Source: CAYJEO01 sp964369355 (GTDB lineage Bacteria; Bacillota_I; Bacilli_A; RF39; UBA660). Taken from it: a stretch of 5,340 nt of DNA. This document shows positions 1 to 5,270 of the stretch, in pieces; the first letter of the stretch is position 1, and the number at the start of each line of letters is the position of its first letter. The stretch is from assembly GCA_964369355.1 (NCBI GenBank), contig CAYJEO010000045.1, positions 1 to 5,340 on the forward strand, read 5' to 3'. Under the pieces are notes generated by a model. The model was not told the DNA's origin. It saw only the letters and a list, made by a program, of their open reading frames with translations, and made no database searches. The translations under genes were made by a program, and so were the position numbers.

Positions 1-24
1 TTCGCTTGCTAATTTTTTTATCAT
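1..24 (-). CDS. gatA: GatA, glutamyl-tRNA(Gln)/aspartyl-tRNA(Asn) amidotransferase subunit A (first 8 codons only)
   Basis: The ATG at 24-22 overlaps the TGA stop of gatC in a four-base ATGA junction, and reads MIKKLASE before the window ends. A good Shine-Dalgarno sequence, AAAGGTGG (39-32), lies 7 nt upstream, inside the end of gatC. The identity rests mainly on context: gatC is commonly followed by gatA (and gatB) in Firmicutes, and translational coupling through ATGA is typical for subunits made in fixed ratio. GatA is the amidase that releases ammonia from glutamine for the GatCAB complex. Eight residues cannot prove this, and no catalytic Ser-Ser-Lys region is in view. Confidence 0.75.
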
Positions 25-314
25 TCTTCCACCACCTTTGGTACTTTGATTTGATTTCTCTCAACTTCTTTAACGTTTGATAATAATTCTTCAGTAGTCA
101 TTAAATTAGTTGCCTCATCTTCTCTTAAAACATCTCTTTTAATGATATATGGAAAAGTCATAGGTTCTACATCAGAAATGTTTTCTATTTTTCCTATTAA
201 TTCCATTTGATCTAGTATTACATCAAATTCTTGCATTAATACTTCATATTCGTTATCATTCATATCAAACATTAATTTGCTTGCATATTTTTTTAAATTT
301 TCTTTTGTTATCAT
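21..314 (-). CDS. gatC: GatC, Asp/Glu-tRNA amidotransferase subunit C
   Basis: This 97-residue protein has the usual length for GatC, the small subunit that wraps around and stabilises GatA in the cytoplasmic GatCAB complex. The complex converts Glu-tRNA(Gln) to Gln-tRNA(Gln) and, in species lacking AsnRS, Asp-tRNA(Asn) to Asn-tRNA(Asn). Family hallmarks seen are the N-terminal helical part with the L-x(n)-ILDQMELI pattern (about 24-40), DVEPM (48-52), the signature LREDE (63-67) and the C-terminal VPKVVE (91-96). The start is the only in-frame ATG; GAGGTG (325-320) lies 5 nt before it, and a TGTTATAAT extended -10 lies just upstream. It ends with TGA, overlapping the next gene by four bases. 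Identification is firm; which tRNA substrate the complex serves here cannot be read from the window. Confidence 0.95.
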   Translation of the reverse strand: MITKENLKKYASKLMFDMNDNEYEVLMQEFDVILDQMELIGKIENISDVEPMTFPYIIKRDVLREDEATNLMTTEELLSNVKEVERNQIKVPKVVEE

Positions 315-334
315 TTCTTCACCTCAATATATAT

Positions 335-343
335 ATTATAACA
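335..343 (-). promoter_or_regulatory. Extended -10 promoter of gatC
   Basis: On the minus strand TGTTATAAT (343-335) is a consensus TATAAT with a TG one base upstream. No good -35 is found at 16-18 nt spacing, where the sequence is merely AT-rich and runs into the tRNA terminator. The predicted transcript would start near 327-329, giving a leader of roughly 13-15 nt that contains the GAGGTG Shine-Dalgarno site. It lies between the terminator of the tRNA cluster and gatC, which fits an independent gatCA(B) transcription unit. Confidence 0.6.
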
Positions 344-362
344 TAATTTAGCTTTATATAAT

Positions 363-386
363 AAAAAAAATCACCTAAGTGATTTT
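363..386 (-). terminator. Intrinsic terminator of the tRNA cluster
   Basis: In the minus-strand RNA, AAAATCAC and GTGATTTT pair around the tetraloop TTAG (386-367), an 8-bp stem whose 3' arm runs into further T residues (366-363). It starts 8 nt beyond the CCA of tRNA-Glu. The + strand has no T-tract after the hairpin, so it appears to work in one direction only. The stem is AU-rich, with few G-C pairs, so efficiency may be moderate. Confidence 0.8.
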
Positions 387-394
387 AATTTCAA

Positions 395-471
395 TGGTAG
401 TCCGTACGGGATTCGAACCCGTGAATGCATGCGTGAAAGGCATGTGTGTTAAGCCACTTCACCAACGGACC
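395..471 (-). tRNA. tRNA-Glu (anticodon UUC)
   Basis: This is a 77-nt gene including an encoded CCA (397-395). The acceptor arms GGTCCGT and ACGGACT pair in seven positions, the first being a G-U wobble, with discriminator A. The anticodon stem CATGC/GCATG encloses the loop CTTTCAC, giving UUC (437-435) and hence glutamate. The T-arm CGGGTTCGAATCCCG is canonical. The sequence closely resembles the usual low-GC Gram-positive tRNA-Glu. It is the last gene of the tRNA cluster, 7 nt after tRNA-Ile, and is followed by an intrinsic terminator. Confidence 0.97.
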
Positions 472-478
472 ATATCAA

Positions 479-555
<77 letters not shown>

Positions 556-573
556 CTAAAAATTGACTACTTA

Positions 574-602
574 AGTATACCGTATTTTTTTTCATTTGGC
601 AA
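574..602 (-). promoter_or_regulatory. Sigma-A promoter for tRNA-Ile/tRNA-Glu
   Basis: On the minus strand a -35 box TTGCCA (602-597) and a -10 box TATACT (579-574) are separated by exactly 17 nt. Both are near consensus. Transcription would start near 567, about 12 nt before the mature 5' end of tRNA-Ile. An ACTTAAGT palindrome (569-576) overlaps the -10. This internal promoter lies between the Asn pair and Ile-Glu, so the second half of the cluster can be transcribed separately. Confidence 0.8.
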
Positions 603-633
603 GACTTTTTTTACATTTTTTTCAAAAAATAAG

Positions 634-710
634 TGGCGCTCAATGCAGGACTTGAACCTGCGACCCCCTGATTAACAGTCAGGTGCTCTAACCAACTGAG
701 CTAATTAAGC
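634..710 (-). tRNA. tRNA-Asn (anticodon GUU), promoter-distal copy
   Basis: This is a 77-nt gene with encoded CCA (636-634) and discriminator G, as usual for tRNA-Asn. The acceptor stem GCTTAAT/ATTGAGC contains one T-G wobble. The anticodon stem CCTGA/TCAGG encloses CTGTTAA, giving GUU (676-674). The D-arm and the T-arm (GCAGGTTCAAGTCCTGC) are canonical. It is identical to the copy at 720-796 and lies 9 nt downstream of it in the same transcript. No terminator is evident between it and tRNA-Ile, so read-through into the next pair is likely. Confidence 0.97.
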
Positions 711-719
711 AAAAATAAG

Positions 720-796
720 TGGCGCTCAATGCAGGACTTGAACCTGCGACCCCCTGATTAACAGTCAGGTGCTCTAACCAACTGAGCTAATTAAGC
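720..796 (-). tRNA. tRNA-Asn (anticodon GUU), promoter-proximal copy
   Basis: The sequence is identical to the 634-710 copy, with anticodon GUU at 762-760, discriminator G and encoded CCA at 722-720. It is the first gene of the tRNA cluster, about 20 nt downstream of the predicted transcription start of the sigma-A promoter at 823-851. Only 9 nt separate it from the second copy, so the two must be processed from one precursor. Confidence 0.97.
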
Positions 797-822
797 GTGT
801 CATTAAAATTGACGACATAAAC

Positions 823-851
823 ATTTTATAATATTTTATAACTTTTTTCAA
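823..851 (-). promoter_or_regulatory. Sigma-A promoter for the tRNA-Asn pair
   Basis: On the minus strand the -35 box TTGAAA (851-846) and the -10 box TAAAAT (828-823) are separated by 17 nt. The spacer is AT-rich. The start would be near 816, leaving a leader of about 20 nt before tRNA-Asn. The promoter lies just beyond the ddl terminator candidate, so it separates the cell-wall operon from the tRNA cluster. The -10 could alternatively be the overlapping TATAAA (830-825), but its 15-nt spacing is poorer. Confidence 0.7.
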
Positions 852-861
852 GCATTATTAC

Positions 862-895
862 AAAAAAAGTACAAAAAAAGAGAAATTAGTACTTT
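862..895 (-). terminator. Candidate weak terminator of the hydrolase-murF-ddl operon
   Basis: In the minus-strand RNA, AAAGTAC (895-889), the last sense codons of ddl, can pair with GTACTTT (872-866) across a 16-nt loop, followed by four more T residues (865-862). The 5' arm is therefore coding sequence and the stop codon lies in the loop. The stem has only two G-C pairs and the loop is long, so termination may be inefficient. No better hairpin is visible before the tRNA-Asn promoter. Confidence 0.4.
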
Positions 896-2076
896 AATTT
901 CCCTTTCATTCCTTTTAAACCTTTAACTCCACTATAATTTCCTAAGATATTAGTGTCGATTACAGTTACTTTTCTAGACTTATTTTTATAGTCTTTAATT
1001 CCAATTGAAATTAATTCTTCTAATAAATCACTATATTTTTTACCAGTTGGTTCCCAAAGATAAAATGATAATGACCCTGGAATTGTATTTGGCTCATTCA
1101 CATAAACCTTATTAGTTTTCTTATCAACTAGAAAATCAATTCTACAAACACCTGAAAAGTTAAATGTTTTAAATGTCTTTTTAGCTATTTCATAAATTTC
1201 TTCTCTTAATTCATTTGATAATCTAGCTGGTATTATTCTATCAGCTGAAGCCATTCCCTTAACTCCACCTTTTGATTTAGATGAAGATAAATATTTATCT
1301 TTATAAGTTAAAAATTCTTCTTCTGTTAATACTTCTTCTAATTCACTTAATTGTTGTGATTCGTAATTACCTAATACACTACAATTGATTTCAACTAAGT
1401 TTGAAACTACTTTTTCTACTACTATTTTATTATCAAATGTAATCGCTTCTTGAATTGATTTAATAACATCTTCTTCGTTTTTAGCAACGTTTATTCCGAT
1501 ACTACTACCTAAATTTGCTGGTTTTACAATAACAGGATAACCCATTTTTTTAATATCTTTTAAAATTTTATCTTGAGTTGTACTAAATTCAGTGTCAAAA
1601 AACCAAACATAATCAACTACTGGTAAACCTACATCCGATAAGATTTGTTTCATCATTACTTTATCTTGACCAATTGCAGATCCCATTACGTTACTACCTA
1701 CATAAGGAACACCTACTGTGTTTAAGTAACCTGCTAATGAACCATCTTCTACATTATTACCATGTACAATTGGTAATACTATATCCAATTCTGTTATTAC
1801 TTTACTAATAAATGAAGTTGTTTGTAATACAAAACTTCCATTTTTATTTAGTAATACACATTTTTTAGCATATCTTTTTAATGAACTAAAGTCTTTATAC
1901 ACGTCTATATTCATTAACATTTTACCTGTATGCCAAGTTTTTTCTCTATCTATATAAATTGGAATTATATCATACTTTTCTGAATTAATATGTTCCATTG
2001 CTTGTACCGCTGATACGATACTTACTTCATTTTCAACTGAAGCACCACCAAAAATTACACCTAATTTTATTTTCAT
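886..2076 (-). CDS. ddl: D-alanine--D-alanine ligase with extended C-terminal tail
   Basis: This cytoplasmic ATP-grasp enzyme joins two D-Ala to make the terminal dipeptide of peptidoglycan stems. At 396 residues it is longer than typical Ddl (about 300-370). Visible motifs are the N-terminal GGASVENEVS (10-19, with E15), VHGNNVEDGSLAG (104-116), the ATP-grasp loop KPANLGSSIGI (185-195), VEINCSVLGN (228-237), the omega-loop K261-Y262, CRIDF (311-315, R312 and D314), and NEPNTIPG (327-334) with metal ligands E328 and N330. The retained K-Y pair fits D-Ala-D-Ala rather than D-Ala-D-Lac ligases. The omega region carries an inserted SKSKGGVKGMAS (266-277), and the tail (about 366-396) ends in a Lys/Gly-rich GVKGLKGMKGK. 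The start ATG follows AAGGG by 9 nt, and that site lies in the last codons of the Mur ligase gene, 6 nt away, so the two are co-transcribed and probably coupled. Confidence 0.95.
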   Translation of the reverse strand: MKIKLGVIFGGASVENEVSIVSAVQAMEHINSEKYDIIPIYIDREKTWHTGKMLMNIDVYKDFSSLKRYAKKCVLLNKNGSFVLQTTSFISKVITELDIVLPIVHGNNVEDGSLAGYLNTVGVPYVGSNVMGSAIGQDKVMMKQILSDVGLPVVDYVWFFDTEFSTTQDKILKDIKKMGYPVIVKPANLGSSIGINVAKNEEDVIKSIQEAITFDNKIVVEKVVSNLVEINCSVLGNYESQQLSELEEVLTEEEFLTYKDKYLSSSKSKGGVKGMASADRIIPARLSNELREEIYEIAKKTFKTFNFSGVCRIDFLVDKKTNKVYVNEPNTIPGSLSFYLWEPTGKKYSDLLEELISIGIKDYKNKSRKVTVIDTNILGNYSGVKGLKGMKGKLKY

Positions 2077-2082
2077 AATACA

Positions 2083-3672
2083 CTACCCTTCGTTAAATAA
2101 ATCTGGTAAATCATTTTCTAAAAGTACATAAGTATCTTTTTCTTTAATTTTACCTACTATAACAAATGCTTCTTTTACATCATTTATTATATGAATATTT
2201 TTTTCGTTATAAGATTTATCTTTTAACCCATCTAATATAGGTTTAGATTGTTCTTCTCCTACTAAAATAACTTCATCGGCAACTTCAGCTATTTGTTGTC
2301 CGAATTCAAAATTTAATTTATATTGTAAATCAGCTAATTCAATCATACCTGGTGTTACTACTATTTTTTTACCTGGCATTAATTTTAATACATCTAAAGC
2401 CATTTTAGACCCTACTGGATTTGAATTATAAGCATCATCTATATAAGTTATATCATTTACCTTTTTAAGTTCTAATCTATGTTTAATTTGATTAACTTTT
2501 AAAACACCTGTTTTTAATTCTTCAACAGACATCCCTAAGTGTTTACCTAAAGCTATCGCTGCTAATATATTATAAACATTTGCTCTACCTAATAATTTAG
2601 TTGTAAATTTATGTTTTTTACCTTCTTCTTTAAATATGACATCAAAAGTAGTACCCTCGTTTGATAATTTAATATTAGTAGCCATTACATCTGCTTCATT
2701 ATCTATACCTATCCATAAGATTTTACAATCATTTTTAAGTTTATAACTTACTTGTAATTCATCATCTCTATTTAAAATACCTACTCCATCACTTGGTAAT
2801 GATTCTATAAGTTCAAATTTACCTTTTTGAATATTTTCTTGACTTCCAAATGAAGTTAAGTGAGCTGTTCCCACTTTAGTTAAAATACCATATTTAGGCT
2901 TAACTAAATCACAAATCTCTTTTATTTCACCTTTTTTAAACGCACCCATTTCAGCAATAAAGTAATCATTGAATGAATCTAAATAATTGTTTAAAGTATT
3001 AATTAATCCATAAGTAGTATTAAAGTTTTTAGGTGTTTTAAATGATTGAAATTTTACATTTAAAATATCATCTACTATATTTTTACTACTTGTTTTTCCA
3101 TAACTTCCTGTTATACCAACAACATCCATATTAGGATTTTGTTTTAATTTTCTTACAGCTTGTCTTCTAAAATGATAAAAAACTTGTTTTTCCACAGGAA
3201 TATTTATAATATTAACTAAAATAATCATATAGTTATTTATATAAACCAAGAATCCTAATAATAAGTAATAATATGCAACTAAACTTTCATCAAAAGTTAA
3301 ATAAATCATCACTACTGGTAGTAAATATACTAATAAAGTTGTAACCACCATTCTTTGAATTCTTTTAGTTACATTTAATTTGATTTTTGTTTGTTCTTTT
3401 TTTAATTTAATTTTTTGTAACATATATAATAATATATAAAATACTGCTACTAAATAAGGCGCTATATTTATATCAACAAATAATATTGATATGAATATTA
3501 CAAATAACATTTCTTGAGTTAAAAACTCTTTTTTAAAATTGTTTTTAACCCACTTTGCATATCTTCCACCTGTGTTATAAAAATTTTGTTGAATCATTTG
3601 TAATGATTTTTTTGTTTTTAATATACCAAATAAAAATAATGGTAATAACGAAATAATAAATAAATTGTTCAT
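2083..3672 (-). CDS. Membrane-anchored MurF-type Mur ligase
   Basis: The likely reaction is ATP-dependent addition of D-Ala-D-Ala to UDP-MurNAc-tripeptide. The Mur ligase central domain starts at the P-loop GITGSYGKTS (186-195) and continues with E241-MG, the candidate carbamylated lysine K285 (KGKFEL), NRDD (301-304), LLGRANVYN (360-368), HRLE (398-401), the MurF-like IDDAYNSNP (411-419) and the C-terminal ENDLPDLFN (519-527). The first ~165 residues are not the usual MurF uridine-binding domain but hydrophobic segments (about 3-18, 55-68, 70-86, 109-126 and 131-158), with a basic linker before the P-loop, so the catalytic part should be cytoplasmic and tethered. The adjacent ddl supplies its expected substrate. 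AGGAGG (3683-3678) lies 5 nt before the ATG and overlaps the stop of the hydrolase gene. MurT-type ligases are an alternative, but I see only two cysteines (C254, C316) and no gatD. MurF activity is inferred, not proven. Confidence 0.85.
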   Translation of the reverse strand: MNNLFIISLLPLFLFGILKTKKSLQMIQQNFYNTGGRYAKWVKNNFKKEFLTQEMLFVIFISILFVDINIAPYLVAVFYILLYMLQKIKLKKEQTKIKLNVTKRIQRMVVTTLLVYLLPVVMIYLTFDESLVAYYYLLLGFLVYINNYMIILVNIINIPVEKQVFYHFRRQAVRKLKQNPNMDVVGITGSYGKTSSKNIVDDILNVKFQSFKTPKNFNTTYGLINTLNNYLDSFNDYFIAEMGAFKKGEIKEICDLVKPKYGILTKVGTAHLTSFGSQENIQKGKFELIESLPSDGVGILNRDDELQVSYKLKNDCKILWIGIDNEADVMATNIKLSNEGTTFDVIFKEEGKKHKFTTKLLGRANVYNILAAIALGKHLGMSVEELKTGVLKVNQIKHRLELKKVNDITYIDDAYNSNPVGSKMALDVLKLMPGKKIVVTPGMIELADLQYKLNFEFGQQIAEVADEVILVGEEQSKPILDGLKDKSYNEKNIHIINDVKEAFVIVGKIKEKDTYVLLENDLPDLFNEG

Positions 3673-3677
3673 AATAT

Positions 3678-3683
3678 CCTCCT
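3678..3683 (-). promoter_or_regulatory. Consensus Shine-Dalgarno of the Mur ligase, overlapping the upstream stop codon
   Basis: AGGAGG on the minus strand begins with the AG of the hydrolase stop codon TAG (3684-3682) and precedes the Mur ligase ATG (3672-3670) by 5 nt. A ribosome terminating on the hydrolase gene sits directly on the next initiation site, which points to coupled translation and fixes the Mur ligase start. Confidence 0.85.
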
Positions 3684-4413
3684 AATTAATAAAATTTTTT
3701 ATTATATTTATAGATTGTTCTAATCTTTCTAAATAAGCATAATGAGTACAACCTTCAAACTCAATAACTGCTGCATCTTTTAATAAACTTTCTAATTCAT
3801 AAGCTGATTCTAAACTAACAGCTTCATCCATTGTTCCCCAAATAAGTAAACTTGGACAAGTTATTTTTTTAACATCTTCTCTGATATCTAAATTAACTGT
3901 ATTTACTAATATTTGTCTCATCATATCAGATGCATTTTTATAATCAGATGATCCTATATGTTTTTTAGCAAATCCTTCTAATTTATTAACAACAGGTACT
4001 TTTTTTAAAGTCTTTAATACTTTTAATTTAAAAGATACTTTTTCTACTTCTTTTTTAAATGGGCTACCAAACAAAATTAATTTATTAGTTTTATATCTAG
4101 ATGCGTATAATAAACTAATTTTACCACCAAATGAATGACCGATAAAAGTAGGATTTTTAATTTTTAATACATCAAGTAATTCTTTAATTGTTTCCATATA
4201 ATCTTCTACTGTATATGCAAAACTAGGTTCTTCTGAAAAACCGTGTCCTGGCAGATCAACGATTATTAACCTATTCTCTTTTTTTATCTTATTAGCGATA
4301 GGCATCATCATTTGAATATTTTGACCCCATCCATGCAAAAGTACTATTGTATTTTTACCTTCACTATTTATTTCTTCATAATTTATATTTAAGTTTTTTA
4401 TCTTTTTTATCAT
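3682..4413 (-). CDS. Alpha/beta-fold hydrolase, first gene of the murF-ddl operon
   Basis: This 243-residue protein has the standard length and motif order of small cytoplasmic alpha/beta hydrolases. The oxyanion-hole strand is LLHGWG (25-30), followed by DLPGHG (53-58). The nucleophile elbow is GHSFGG (92-97) with S94. The acid is D196 in WGTMDEAV, and the histidine is H224 in GCTHYAYLER, so a complete Ser-Asp-His triad is present. A helical cap lies at about 120-175. There is no signal peptide. The substrate cannot be read from the sequence: esterase, thioesterase, lipase-like and C-C hydrolase activities all share this fold. It is 9 nt from the Mur ligase gene and shares its operon, which suggests a cell-envelope-linked role (inference). 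The start has AAGGTGAG just upstream and a TGTTATAAT promoter immediately before that. Confidence 0.9.
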   Translation of the reverse strand: MIKKIKNLNINYEEINSEGKNTIVLLHGWGQNIQMMMPIANKIKKENRLIIVDLPGHGFSEEPSFAYTVEDYMETIKELLDVLKIKNPTFIGHSFGGKISLLYASRYKTNKLILFGSPFKKEVEKVSFKLKVLKTLKKVPVVNKLEGFAKKHIGSSDYKNASDMMRQILVNTVNLDIREDVKKITCPSLLIWGTMDEAVSLESAYELESLLKDAAVIEFEGCTHYAYLERLEQSINIIKNFIN

Positions 4414-4428
4414 AAACTCACCTTATAA

Positions 4429-4437
4429 ATTATAACA
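4429..4437 (-). promoter_or_regulatory. Extended -10 promoter of the hydrolase-murF-ddl operon
   Basis: TGTTATAAT on the minus strand (4437-4429) is a perfect -10 with an upstream TG, inside the 53-nt gap after the protease gene. No convincing -35 box is found at 16-18 nt spacing. The predicted start (about 4421-4423) falls on the Shine-Dalgarno AAGGTGAG (4424-4417), so the leader would be only about 8-10 nt. No terminator lies between the protease gene and this promoter, so read-through from upstream is also possible. Confidence 0.55.
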
Positions 4438-4466
4438 TATATTTTTTTTTATTACTACTTTTATAC

Positions 4467-5234
4467 TTATTTCTTATTGATTTTAAAAGGTATTTTACTA
4501 TATTTTATAAAATAAATTAAATATACAATAGACAAAGTAAATAAAATTACATGTATATAAGAAAAACTAAGCGCAAATATATATCTTAATAAAATTGATG
4601 TTATATTAAAACCTACATGTATTAGTATAGCTGCTAATATACTTTTTTTAATTTCATAAAAATATGTAATTACTAAACTAATTACTAATGTATTAATTAT
4701 TTGATATACATTGAAATGTACTAACATAAATATTAAAGAAATAATTATAATTGCTTCCTCTACTTTAAAATATTTTTTAAGTTTATTATAGGCAATACCT
4801 CTAAATATAAATTCTTCACAAACAGGACCAATAATTCCTATAGCAACTATTGGAATAAATAAGTTACTATATGTATTAACTATAATATTAATTAATTCAA
4901 AATGATTTAATAGATAAAAAACTATGTTATAAATTATTGATATACTACTTCCTAATAATAAATAATTAATTTTTTTATCTATACTTTTTTCTTTATTATC
5001 TTTAAAGTATTTATTAATATATTTTATATTTACAAAATATAATAAAATAAGACCTAAAAATACTTTAGAATTAAATAAAAATTCACTCAATAAAATTTGA
5101 TATTCTGATGTACTAATAAATTCAGTTGTATAATTATTATCAAAATTAAAAAATAAAGTAATTAATATAATTAAAATAAAGTTTAATATTAAATATTGTA
5201 AAATTGGTTCTATTACTTCTATAACTTTTTTCAT
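4467..5234 (-). CDS. CPBP family intramembrane glutamic endopeptidase
   Basis: This 255-residue integral membrane protein has about eight hydrophobic segments (near 11-29, 56-70, 91-109, 121-138, 161-172, 177-193, 197-217 and 221-243). It carries the three CPBP (Abi) motifs: EEFIFR (140-145, EExxxR with E140/E141 and R145), FMLVHFNV (169-176, FxxxH with H173) and HVGFN (206-210, HxxxN). These are the catalytic residues of the Rce1-related intramembrane glutamate proteases. Family members act in prenyl-protein or signal-peptide processing, bacteriocin self-immunity and protein maturation. No bacteriocin precursor is visible nearby, so the substrate is unknown. Codon use is strongly AT-biased, as expected for a Leu/Ile-rich membrane protein. 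The start is fixed by AGGAG (5245-5241), 6 nt upstream. It lies between a terminator and the cell-wall operon. Confidence 0.93.
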   Translation of the reverse strand: MKKVIEVIEPILQYLILNFILIILITLFFNFDNNYTTEFISTSEYQILLSEFLFNSKVFLGLILLYFVNIKYINKYFKDNKEKSIDKKINYLLLGSSISIIYNIVFYLLNHFELINIIVNTYSNLFIPIVAIGIIGPVCEEFIFRGIAYNKLKKYFKVEEAIIIISLIFMLVHFNVYQIINTLVISLVITYFYEIKKSILAAILIHVGFNITSILLRYIFALSFSYIHVILFTLSIVYLIYFIKYSKIPFKINKK

Positions 5235-5240
5235 ATCATT

Positions 5241-5245
5241 CTCCT
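5241..5245 (-). promoter_or_regulatory. Shine-Dalgarno of the CPBP protease gene, abutting a terminator U-tract
   Basis: AGGAG on the minus strand follows the T6 run of the upstream hairpin with no base in between and precedes the ATG (5234-5232) by 6 nt. An ATG inside the spacer (5239-5237) is out of frame and meets TGA after one codon, so the start at 5234 is preferred. Confidence 0.8.
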
Positions 5246-5270
5246 AAAAAAGACAGTTTAATACTGTCTT
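5246..5270 (-). terminator. Strong intrinsic terminator between the upstream gene and the CPBP gene
   Basis: In the minus-strand RNA, AAGACAGT and ACTGTCTT form a perfect 8-bp stem around the loop ATTAA. The T residues run to 5246 (six in a row, counting the last two of the stem). The 5' arm starts inside the TAA stop codon of the upstream reading frame. It probably ends that gene's transcript. Because no promoter fits between it and the protease gene, it may act as a partial terminator or attenuator for that gene. Confidence 0.85.

Larger units (their letters stand above)
625..796. repeat. Perfect 86-bp tandem duplication carrying tRNA-Asn
   Basis: Positions 625-710 and 711-796 are identical base for base by direct comparison. 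Each unit contains one complete tRNA-Asn gene plus nine bases of flank (the + strand sequence aaaaataag). Identity stops at once outside the units (a624 versus c710; the sequence after 796 differs from that after 710). The flank as well as the tRNA is preserved, which suggests a recent duplication or continuing gene conversion rather than two old paralogues. Confidence 0.95.

Noticed and set aside
21..23. TGA at the end of gatC as possible Trp (Mollicutes code 4)
   Set aside because: Reading through TGA would run gatC out of its family length and over the next start. Trp in ddl and the Mur ligase is encoded by TGG, and the ATGA overlap is a normal stop/start junction.
603..633. The TTTTTTGAAAAAA run downstream of tRNA-Asn as a terminator
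   Set aside because: It is a short A/T-only self-complementary run with no G-C pairs, no usable loop and no following U-tract. It is better seen as AT-rich spacer upstream of the tRNA-Ile promoter.
625..796. The direct repeats as a CRISPR-like or mobile-element signature
   Set aside because: Both repeat units are complete tRNA genes with no spacers. No transposase, integrase or inverted ends are visible, and neither unit looks like an attachment-site fragment.
4467..5234. The CPBP protein as a bacteriocin immunity gene in a hidden bacteriocin cluster
   Set aside because: No double-glycine leader peptide, ABC transporter or histidine kinase gene is visible nearby, and the flanks are housekeeping genes. 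The family also has many non-immunity members.
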